Below are positions 1 to 6,145 of a DNA stretch of 7,664 nucleotides, piece after piece; position 1 is the first letter of the stretch; each line of letters begins with the position of its first letter. A model generated the notes under the pieces. That model was not told the DNA's origin. It saw only the letters and a list, made by a program, of their open reading frames with translations, and did no database searches. Both the position numbers and the translations under genes were made by a program. This DNA comes from JANOBD01 sp031411495 (GTDB taxonomy: Bacteria; Planctomycetota; Phycisphaerae; Tepidisphaerales; Tepidisphaeraceae): the NCBI GenBank assembly GCA_031411495.1, contig JANOBD010000238.1:1-7664 (forward strand), written 5' to 3'.

Positions 1-2202
1 GGTTCGCAACTGGGTGCCGGCGGCACGCGCTTCATCAACAACAGCACCATCACCGTCACCGCCGGCGCGACCCTCAACAGCTATAACCTGGTCAACAACG
101 CCGGCAAGTCGATCAACCTGACCGACTCGACCCTCAACCTCTACGGCGACGCGCTGGCAACTCCGTACAGCTGGGATAACAACGGCACCATCAACGCCAA
201 CAACTCGACGATCAATTTGGCCGGCACGATCGCCCTCGCGGATGTGGGCACAATCGTTCGCACCAACGGCGGACAGGTGAACGTCGCCGGCCTGCTCGAT
301 CTGGCCGGCGGAACCCTCACGCTCGACAACACCAGGGGAAGCTGGGGATTGGTCAGCGGCGGCAGAATCAAGAACGGGACCATCGCCCGCACCGGCACCA
401 ACGAGCTGATCCCTAAGGGCGGCGTGTGGGACAACCTGACGCTCAATCTCCCCGTCAAGGCCGGCCAGTACGGCTACCTGTATGTCGAGAACAATCTCGT
501 CCTCAACGACATTCTCACCCTCGGCGACGTAGACAACACCTACGGCGTCATCCAGTTCAACGGCACAAGCGATCAAACGCTCAGCGGGACCGGCGGTATC
601 GCCATGCTCGGCACCGCGGCTCAGTATTTCTACAACTACACCTACGACAACACGACCGGCTTCGGCAAGAAGGTCACCATCGGCTCAGGCATCGAGATCA
701 TAGGCCGGTCGATCAACATCTATAACGCCTACCAGAACGGCGCAATGCAGAACAACGGCCAGTTCATCTCCAACGATGCGGCCGGCTCGTGGCTCATCTA
801 CGGAACCACCGGCGCGACTTTCACCAACGCGAACTCGATCCAGGTTCAGAACGGCACGCTTGAGCTGGCCAACAACTGGACCAACACCGGAACGCTTTCC
901 GTCAGTGGCGGCCAACTGCGGCTGGGCGGCGCGTTCGGGCTTTCCAACATCGGCACGATGGCGCACACCGCCGGGGCTGTGAACGTCAGCGGCGTCCTGG
1001 ACCTCGCCGGCGGCACGCTCACACTGGACAGTGCCAAGGGCACATGGGGCGTCGTGTCGCAAGGGGTCATCAAGAATGGAACCATCGCCCGCACCGGCTC
1101 GAACATGCTGCTGGGAATTTCCGGCACCATCGACGGCATCACCCTGAACCTGCCGGTCAGCGTTTCTGGCGCGCAGATTCTCTACATCGAACACGGGGTG
1201 ACGATCAACGATGTGATTTCGCTCGGCAGCGCTGTCGACAACTCCTACGGACAGATCGTCGTCGTCGGAACGTCGAGCCAGACACTCGGCGGCACGGGCT
1301 CGATCAATGCCGTCGGGAACAACTACGCGTACCTCTACAACAACACCTACGACACGACGACCGCGTTGGGCCGCACCGTCACGATCGGCTCGGGGATCGA
1401 GTTCACCGGCGCGTTCGGCTATCTCATCTCCAGCTATAGCAACGGCCGAATCGCCAACCAGGGAACCATCGGCTCCACCGTCGTCGGTGGCCTCTTCCAG
1501 TTCGTCGGCAATGGCAATACGTCGTTCACCAACGCCGGCACAATTACCGCCTCCAATGGTGGCGAGTCGCGCATCGTCCAGTTGCTCGGCAACGCCGGGA
1601 ATCTGTTCGCGACCGGCGCCGGCAGCATCATCGATGTCACGGGCATTTATGACATCAACGCGCCGATCACCGTCGGGCCGGATGCCATGCTCTATCTCCG
1701 CGGCGAATGGACCAAGTCGGCCACGATGGATGTCGGCGGCATCGTCGTATTCGACTACGGCAGCGGCGACCCGTCGCCGCTTTCCACCCTTTATTCCCAG
1801 GTGGTCACCGGCTATGCCAACGGGGCGTGGAACGGGGCGGGCATCAAGAGCTCGCGGTCGCTGGCCAACTCCTCGTACGCCCTGGGTATGGGCGAGTCGT
1901 CGCAGACGCTCGGCGCGGGCGGCGGATATATCTACGGCCGCTACATCGATCCGAGCGCGGTCGTTCTGCGATACACCCGCCGCGGCGACGTCAACCTTGA
2001 TGCCGATGTCGACTTTGATGACCTGCTGCGAGTTGCCCAGAACTATGGCGGCAGCGGCAAGGTCTGGATCACCGGCGACAACAACTACAATGGCATCGTG
2101 AACTTCGATGATCTACTCGCCGTTGCGCAAAACTACGGCCAAACTTCGATGACCGCGCTCCCGACACGAAAGAAATCGACGTTCAGCACCGATTTGATTT
2201 GA
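1..2202 (+). CDS. Large repetitive secreted surface protein with dockerin-like C-terminus (5'-truncated by window edge)
   Basis: The frame is open from base 1 to the TGA at 2200-2202, so 733 residues are visible and the start lies upstream; the TTG at 217 is only an internal codon. The product is rich in Gly, Asn, Thr and Ser, with no cysteine seen, and has many short beta motifs such as NTGTLSVSGG and DLAGGTLTLD. This is typical of right-handed beta-helix, autotransporter-passenger-like or adhesin proteins. Two tandem units of about 240 residues occupy roughly visible residues 43-519. Residues about 575-661 form a beta domain with the core TGYANGAWNGAGI. Residues 662-713 hold two EF-hand-like loops (DVNLDADVDFDD and DNNYNGIVNFDD), each followed by an L-x-x-(L/V)AQNYG-type helix, as in planctomycete dockerin type I-like tails. 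The 20-residue tail is polar with no transmembrane or PEP-CTERM segment. The role is inferred to be a structural or adhesive cell-surface protein; no enzymatic motif is seen. A terminator follows directly. Confidence 0.88.
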   Translation, partial: GSQLGAGGTRFINNSTITVTAGATLNSYNLVNNAGKSINLTDSTLNLYGDALATPYSWDNNGTINANNSTINLAGTIALADVGTIVRTNGGQVNVAGLLDLAGGTLTLDNTRGSWGLVSGGRIKNGTIARTGTNELIPKGGVWDNLTLNLPVKAGQYGYLYVENNLVLNDILTLGDVDNTYGVIQFNGTSDQTLSGTGGIAMLGTAAQYFYNYTYDNTTGFGKKVTIGSGIEIIGRSINIYNAYQNGAMQNNGQFISNDAAGSWLIYGTTGATFTNANSIQVQNGTLELANNWTNTGTLSVSGGQLRLGGAFGLSNIGTMAHTAGAVNVSGVLDLAGGTLTLDSAKGTWGVVSQGVIKNGTIARTGSNMLLGISGTIDGITLNLPVSVSGAQILYIEHGVTINDVISLGSAVDNSYGQIVVVGTSSQTLGGTGSINAVGNNYAYLYNNTYDTTTALGRTVTIGSGIEFTGAFGYLISSYSNGRIANQGTIGSTVVGGLFQFVGNGNTSFTNAGTITASNGGESRIVQLLGNAGNLFATGAGSIIDVTGIYDINAPITVGPDAMLYLRGEWTKSATMDVGGIVVFDYGSGDPSPLSTLYSQVVTGYANGAWNGAGIKSSRSLANSSYALGMGESSQTLGAGGGYIYGRYIDPSAVVLRYTRRGDVNLDADVDFDDLLRVAQNYGGSGKVWITGDNNYNGIVNFDDLLAVAQNYGQTSMTALPTRKKSTFSTDLI
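127..1557 (+). repeat. Two tandem divergent copies of a ~235-242-residue protein repeat
   Basis: Unit 1 spans 127-852 (242 codons) and unit 2 spans 853-1557 (235 codons), in the same reading frame. The best conserved block starts GLLDLAGGTLTLD in unit 1 and GVLDLAGGTLTLD in unit 2. Across 36 residues through NGTIARTG I count 28 identities. Further matched landmarks are GTIVRT/GTMAHT, LTLNLPV/ITLNLPV, DQTLSGTG/SQTLGGTG, YTYDNTT/NTYDTTT, VTIGSGIE/VTIGSGIE and ATFTNA/TSFTNA. Synonymous sites have drifted, so this is an old internal duplication and not a recent DNA repeat. The bases before 127 resemble the end of another unit, so more copies probably lie upstream. A degenerate partial unit may follow (1558 to about 1720). 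Confidence 0.8.
1984..2139 (+). other. Dockerin type I-like double EF-hand segment of the first surface protein
   Basis: Two calcium-loop motifs lie 33 codons apart. The first has D, N, D, D and D at loop positions 1, 3, 5, 9 and 12; the second has D, N, N, N and D. Each is followed by a DLL-x-x-AQNYG helix. In clostridia dockerins bind cohesins; in planctomycetes similar tails occur widely without an obvious cellulosome, so the binding partner here is unknown. Confidence 0.75.
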
Positions 2203-2237
2203 GACGCCCGCTGAAGGTGCATGCCCTCCATTGAACC

Positions 2238-2271
2238 GCGGCCGTGCCCGATCGTCGGGCACGGCCGCTTT
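2238..2271 (+). terminator. Intrinsic terminator after the first surface-protein gene
   Basis: A perfect 14-bp GC-rich stem (left arm 2238-2251, right arm 2255-2268) with a 3-base TCG loop is followed by TTT at 2269-2271. It starts 36 bases after the stop codon. The T-tract is short, but the stem is very strong. The perfect symmetry means it could also work on the opposite strand, but no gene converges here. Confidence 0.85.
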
Positions 2272-2483
2272 CATCTCTGGAAGTCTCACGATGGATCGCG
2301 GCTGGTGATGTGGGCTCAATGCCGTCCAGATACGAAGCCCGACCTGTCAAAATCATGCTTTCATGTGCCATTTTAAGAGGATAATCCGAATGACCTCTGT
2401 CCCGTGGCCGGCCCGTTTGTCGCTTGCTCGGTTACGCCGACCTGCCGGCAAAACCTCTGCGCGAGTTTTAGTCGCCCACGCGA

Positions 2484-2506
2484 ATGATTTGCCATCGGCA
2501 TTTCAT
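2484..2506. repeat. Imperfect inverted repeat in the leader (candidate operator or hairpin)
   Basis: ATGA at 2484-2487 pairs with TCAT at 2503-2506, and TGCC at 2490-2493 pairs with GGCA at 2497-2500, separated by a symmetric TT/TT mismatch and a 3-base ATC centre. It lies about 90 bases upstream of the chosen peptidase start. An operator or an RNA hairpin is possible; chance is not excluded. Confidence 0.3.
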
Positions 2507-2586
2507 CAGGGGGATTCGTCTTGCTGCCTCTGAGGTCCGGCACCAGATAGCGTGTTTAAAGATGGTCAGGCATTTGGTTTTTCGAT

Positions 2587-2591
2587 GGGAG
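2587..2591 (+). promoter_or_regulatory. Ribosome binding site that fixes the M23 peptidase start
   Basis: GGGAG lies 6 bases before the ATG at 2598. The in-frame ATGs at 2484 and 2562 lack such a site. The ATG at 2598 also gives a protein that begins MRSKS and reaches the LEPR-XLL-like motif at residues 19-26, the usual distance for that family. Confidence 0.7.
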
Positions 2592-2597
2592 TACAAC

Positions 2598-5500
2598 ATG
2601 CGTTCGAAGTCTGCTGGTTCACGTCGGGTTATTCGTACCGCGGTGGAATCGATGGAGTCGCGGCAACTTCTCTGCTACGGCACCGAACCGGCCGGATACG
2701 TTCCGACACGTCTCACGCCCGGCCATGACCACTTCGCCGAAGGACATCAGCTTTCGCAAACCGTCACGACGAGCGGCCGCGCCGGCGGTGACGCCTCGCC
2801 TAATCTCGCGCTCACCGACGTATTTATGTCGGATGCGGACGGCAACGAGGTCGCTACGCCCGCGATCGGCAGCTACGCGTACATGGTCGCTCATTTCACC
2901 ACGACCGATCTACCCGCCAATGCCAACTACGTCGTCCGCATGACGGTCGCCGGCCAGAACATCGACTATCCGATCACCTGGGGCGCAGGCGCCGCGGGCA
3001 CCGGATCGTACGTGATCCAGCTCGGCGTCTGGATGATTACGTCCGGCTTCAAAACCGCGTCGGTCACGCTGGATGCAACCAACACCGTCGGCGAAACCAA
3101 CGGCGCTGACAACAGCGGCACCACCAACTTCACGCCCGCTTCGCCGAGCACGAAGTTCATCATGCCGCTCGAAGGCACGCCGTGGATCGACTGGACGGCA
3201 GTCAATTACGTTGACCTTGCCCTGGACTCGAACGTCGGTGACTACGCAGGCGGAAGCTGGGCGTATGACGGCCACAACGGATGGGACCTCACCACCGCCA
3301 ATTGGCGCGCACCGGATGCTGGCCTAAACGTCTACGCCACCGCGCCGGGAACCGTCGTCGCGGCGGTGGACGGGAACTTCGATCGCATCAACACCTGGAC
3401 GAATCCGCCGCAGGCGAATTACGTCACCATCGATCACGGCAACGGCTTCACCACCACCTACTACCATCTGCGCAAATACAGCGTGACCGTGAACGTTGGC
3501 GACAGCGTCGTCGCCGGCGAACAGATCGGCCTCGCCGGCTCTTCGGGCCGATCGACTAATCCGCACCTTCACTTCGGCGTCTATTACCACGGCATGCTGG
3601 TCGAGCCGAACATCAGCGCATCCAGCTACTTCAGCGCCGGCAATACGCTCGGCTACGCCGGCGATCATCCCACCGTGCTCGACGCCGGCGTGATCGACGT
3701 GAACCCGACGTCGCAGGAATGGTACGAAGGCCCGCCGACCATCAACACCTTCAACCCTGGCGACACCATTCGCACCTGGGCGATGTATGGTGGAGCACAG
3801 AACGGCGACACCCTCAGCGTGAAGTGGTACCTGCCCGGCGGCGCGCTCGCGGGCACGAGCAACTTCGCACTCACCAGCGCAGAGTATCAGTACGCGTCCG
3901 CCACTGCGAACTGGACGCTCGGTGCAGGCGCCACACTCGGCACCTGGCAGGTCGCCTGGCTCCTCAATGGCGTCGAATACAAACGTCTCGATATCGGTGT
4001 CCGTTCCACTGCTCTTCCCGCCGAAGTGCAGATGACCGACACGGCGGGCAACTACATCAAAGACGGCCGCACCACGCCGTACGATCTCGGCACGCTCTGG
4101 GAAGACACGCCCAACGCGCTGCCGACGTTCAGCTTCCGCGTCCGCAACCGCGGCAGCTCGACACTGACGACCGACTCGCTTTCCGTTCCGCTCGGATTCA
4201 CGGTCACCGACGGCCTTGCGGCCTCGATCGCGCCGGGCTCGTTCGACACCGTCACGCTCCGCTTGGACGATCAGACGCCCGGCCACAAGATCGGCTGGGT
4301 GACGTTCAACGACAGCGACGGCGACCCGGGCGAAGGCACGACGCAGTTCCGCGTCGAAGGTACCGTCAACAGCGTCACGCCGCTCACCCTCAGCGACGAA
4401 GATGCGGATTACGTTTACATCAGCCGCAGTGGCGCGAACACGCAGGTGTGGATCAACCGCTCGACGGCCCTCTCGCCATCTTCGGTCTTCCCGGTTGCCG
4501 AGAGCGACAACTGGGTCATCAATACCGGATCGGGCAATGACACCGTCGTGATCGACTACTCCAACGGCATCCCGCTGCAGGATGAAATCGATCTCAACCT
4601 CGGCTTCGACACCGACCGTATCGAAATCATTGGCCAGTCCGTCGCCGACACCATCCTCATCGGCGGCACGCTCGTCTCGGCCGCCGGTCACACGATCAAC
4701 TTCACCGGCCTCAACGCGCTCGACATTGATGGCGGCGGCGATGATGACGTCATCTCCTTCAATCTCTTCAGCGGCGACCTCGACCTCATCACTTTCCCCG
4801 TCACGGTCGCGGGCGGATCCGGTGCGGACAACCTCTACATCCTCGACAATTCCGACGTCGGCACGCGGACGTACGACATCGAATACAACCACGTCTCGCG
4901 CGGCGGTCTCTGGGGTGGCGTGACCTTCTCGTCACTCGATTCCGTCACACTGACCGGCAGCGACTCCAACAGCACCTTCAACGTCGGCGACAGCTTCGTT
5001 TCGACGACGACCGCATTCGTCATCAACGCCGGCGACGGCAACGACTCGCTCAATCTCGGCTCTGGCGATATCGGCTACTTCGATGGCCTGGTCACGTTCG
5101 ATGGCGGCGTGGGCACTGATCCGATCACCGTCAACGACTCGGCGAGCAACAACGTCGGCCCGTGGACGATCACCAGCACCAACGTCTCGCGCATCACTGC
5201 GGGCGGCCTGGATTACTCGGGTGCTGAGTCGCTGCTCGTGCTTGGCGGCATCACCGGATCGAACTTCACCGTGAACTCCACCGCTGCCGGCACCCCGCTC
5301 ACCATCGACGCCGGCTTCGGCAACGATTCCATCGCCGTGCAGAATCACAGCTTGAACTTTGAGGTCACCGTAATCGGCGGCGCGGGCGATGACCTGCTCT
5401 ACGTCAACACCGACAACACCGGAACGGCGAACGTCAGACTCGTCGGTCCAGAGACGTTCAACAGCATCACCATCGCCAACGGCGGTACAGTGTCGGTGGC

Positions 5501-6047
5501 GCCTGCTGCCAATGAAGCGAATGTGCTGCGAACCACAGCGCTCGCGATCACCGGCACCGGCGCGCTCGACCTGGGAAACAACCCAATGATCCTCGATTAC
5601 GCCGGCGCGACGCCGATCGAAACCGTCCGCACGCTCATCAGCACCGGCTACAACAACGGCGCGTGGAATGGCAACGGCATCCGCGCCAGCTCTGCCGCGA
5701 GCGCGGTCGGCCGCACGTACGGCTACGCCGAAGCGGCAGCGATAGGCTCGCCGGTGCTCTTTGCGGGTCAGAACATCGACAACACGAGCATCCTCTTCCG
5801 CAACACGCAGGTCGGCGACACCGACCTCGACCGCGATGTCGACTTCGACGACCTGCTCCGCCAGGCGCAAAACTACGGCCTGCCCGGCCCGCGCTACTGG
5901 TACCAAGGCAATTTCAACTTCGACGCCGTCGTCAACTTCGACGACCTGCTCGGCCTCGCCCAGCAGTACGGCACGGCGTTCAGCGTGAGCCCGATCCGTC
6001 CGACAACATCGCGTCACGCCGTCATGCCTTCAGACGCCTTGGTCTAA
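2598..6047 (+). CDS. Modular extracellular M23 (LytM-type) metallopeptidase with RTX-like repeats and dockerin-like tail
   Basis: This 1149-residue protein starts at the ATG with a good ribosome site, although the frame extends back to 2484. Residues 1-28 are basic, then MESRQLLC, matching the planctomycete LEPR-XLL export motif, with no classical hydrophobic signal core. Residues about 68-183 resemble CARDB (ending in the typical VGETNGADNSG). Residues about 188-345 are a complete M23 domain: Zn ligands H226, D230 (HNGWD) and H325, with catalytic H290 (YYHL) and H323 (PHLHFGV). Residues about 355-470 are Ig-like and about 475-595 HYDIN/choice-of-anchor-D-like. Residues 642-935 hold paired RTX-like turns, about 950-1072 a planctomycete beta domain (GYNNGAWNGNGI), and 1073-1125 two EF-hand loops. 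M23 enzymes cut cross-link peptides in peptidoglycan or Gly-rich proteins; the true substrate is unknown. All expected catalytic residues are present. Expected location is the cell surface or outside. It is flanked by terminators, so probably monocistronic. Confidence 0.93.
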   Translation: MRSKSAGSRRVIRTAVESMESRQLLCYGTEPAGYVPTRLTPGHDHFAEGHQLSQTVTTSGRAGGDASPNLALTDVFMSDADGNEVATPAIGSYAYMVAHFTTTDLPANANYVVRMTVAGQNIDYPITWGAGAAGTGSYVIQLGVWMITSGFKTASVTLDATNTVGETNGADNSGTTNFTPASPSTKFIMPLEGTPWIDWTAVNYVDLALDSNVGDYAGGSWAYDGHNGWDLTTANWRAPDAGLNVYATAPGTVVAAVDGNFDRINTWTNPPQANYVTIDHGNGFTTTYYHLRKYSVTVNVGDSVVAGEQIGLAGSSGRSTNPHLHFGVYYHGMLVEPNISASSYFSAGNTLGYAGDHPTVLDAGVIDVNPTSQEWYEGPPTINTFNPGDTIRTWAMYGGAQNGDTLSVKWYLPGGALAGTSNFALTSAEYQYASATANWTLGAGATLGTWQVAWLLNGVEYKRLDIGVRSTALPAEVQMTDTAGNYIKDGRTTPYDLGTLWEDTPNALPTFSFRVRNRGSSTLTTDSLSVPLGFTVTDGLAASIAPGSFDTVTLRLDDQTPGHKIGWVTFNDSDGDPGEGTTQFRVEGTVNSVTPLTLSDEDADYVYISRSGANTQVWINRSTALSPSSVFPVAESDNWVINTGSGNDTVVIDYSNGIPLQDEIDLNLGFDTDRIEIIGQSVADTILIGGTLVSAAGHTINFTGLNALDIDGGGDDDVISFNLFSGDLDLITFPVTVAGGSGADNLYILDNSDVGTRTYDIEYNHVSRGGLWGGVTFSSLDSVTLTGSDSNSTFNVGDSFVSTTTAFVINAGDGNDSLNLGSGDIGYFDGLVTFDGGVGTDPITVNDSASNNVGPWTITSTNVSRITAGGLDYSGAESLLVLGGITGSNFTVNSTAAGTPLTIDAGFGNDSIAVQNHSLNFEVTVIGGAGDDLLYVNTDNTGTANVRLVGPETFNSITIANGGTVSVAPAANEANVLRTTALAITGTGALDLGNNPMILDYAGATPIETVRTLISTGYNNGAWNGNGIRASSAASAVGRTYGYAEAAAIGSPVLFAGQNIDNTSILFRNTQVGDTDLDRDVDFDDLLRQAQNYGLPGPRYWYQGNFNFDAVVNFDDLLGLAQQYGTAFSVSPIRPTTSRHAVMPSDALV
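4521..5425 (+). repeat. Four protein repeat units with paired RTX-like Ca-binding turns
   Basis: Within the peptidase, first turns begin at residues 642 (NTGSGNDT), 711 (DGGGDDDV), 810 (NAGDGNDS) and 904 (DAGFGNDS). Second turns begin at 668 (LGFDTDRI), 738 (AGGSGADN), 835 (DGGVGTDP) and 926 (IGGAGDDL). Each pair is 22-27 residues apart and units recur about every 94-99 residues, except the first, which is about 69. Between pairs there is a shared strand block, for example TYDIEYNHVSR in unit 2 and WTITSTNVSR in unit 3, followed by SLDSVTLTGS or AESLLVLGG and NSTFNV or SNFTVN. The GGxGxD turns resemble the hemolysin-type Ca-binding repeat, but they are spaced rather than tandem nonapeptides. 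Confidence 0.75.
5814..5972 (+). other. Dockerin type I-like double EF-hand segment of the M23 peptidase
   Basis: Residues 1073-1125 contain loops DTDLDRDVDFDD and NFNFDAVVNFDD, each followed by a DLL-x-x-AQ(N/Q)YG helix. The arrangement matches the tail of the upstream surface protein. The first position of the second loop is Asn instead of Asp, which could weaken calcium binding. A 24-residue polar tail without a membrane segment follows. Confidence 0.75.
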
Positions 6048-6069
6048 TACGTGGGCGGACTCAGACTAG

Positions 6070-6112
6070 AGACGGGTGGCCACGCCTCTTGGCGCGACCA
6101 CCCGTCTATTTT
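6070..6112 (+). terminator. Intrinsic terminator after the M23 peptidase gene
   Basis: A 10-bp stem AGACGGGTGG (6070-6079) pairs with CCACCCGTCT (6098-6107). Inside is a small sub-hairpin CGCC/GGCG with a TCTT loop, separated by 3-base internal loops. The run ATTTT (6108-6112) follows. It lies 22 bases after the TAA and isolates the peptidase gene from the redox operon. Confidence 0.8.
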
Positions 6113-6134
6113 GTAGTGAGCTTTCAACAATATT

Positions 6135-6138
6135 GAGG
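6135..6138 (+). promoter_or_regulatory. Ribosome binding site supporting a TTG start
   Basis: GAGG lies 7 bases before the TTG at 6146. An in-frame TGA at 6134-6136 overlaps it, so translation cannot begin further upstream. The only early ATG (6251) has no such site, which favours the TTG. No clear promoter is visible in the roughly 30 bases between the terminator and this site. Confidence 0.5.
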
Positions 6139-6145
6139 ATCGGCT

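Larger units (their letters stand above)
2272..2597 (+). other. Intergenic leader before the M23 peptidase gene
   Basis: This stretch of 326 bases has no convincing long gene and is visibly less GC-rich than the flanking coding DNA. It contains a GATAAT hexamer at 2380-2385 that could be a -10 element (the best -35 at 16-17 bases spacing, CTTTCA at 2358-2363, is poor). An AAGAGG at 2375-2380 lies ahead of an ATG at 2390 that opens a 47-codon frame (2390-2533). A 23-base imperfect dyad is at 2484-2506. The peptidase frame stays open upstream to 2484, but those extra residues (MICHRHFIRG onward) do not look like a planctomycete N-terminus, so I treat this as a 5' leader. No recognised riboswitch was seen. 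Confidence 0.5.

Noticed and set aside
1307..2101. Open frame of 264 codons on the + strand in another frame of the first gene
   Set aside because: The translation is almost wholly Ser, Ala, Arg, Pro and Thr, and the dockerin-like and repeat homology lies in the other frame.
2183..2371. Short - strand frame across the first terminator
   Set aside because: It would run through the 14-bp terminator stem, has no ribosome site, and its product is unrecognisable.
2619..2680. Lipoprotein signal ending at the cysteine of MESRQLLC
   Set aside because: There is no hydrophobic stretch before it, and the residues at -3 to -1 (Q, L, L) do not fit a lipobox.
3324..4892. Long open frame of 522 codons on the - strand inside the peptidase gene
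   Set aside because: Its translation is a low-complexity mix rich in Arg, Val, Ala and Glu with no domain, and it lies opposite a gene with clear M23 and repeat motifs. Long antisense frames are expected from the GC-rich third codon positions here.
4932..6017. Open frame of 361 codons on the - strand opposite the peptidase C-terminus
   Set aside because: Same reason: an Arg/Val/Ala/Glu-rich shadow of the conserved RTX-like and dockerin-like coding sequence, with no recognisable motif.
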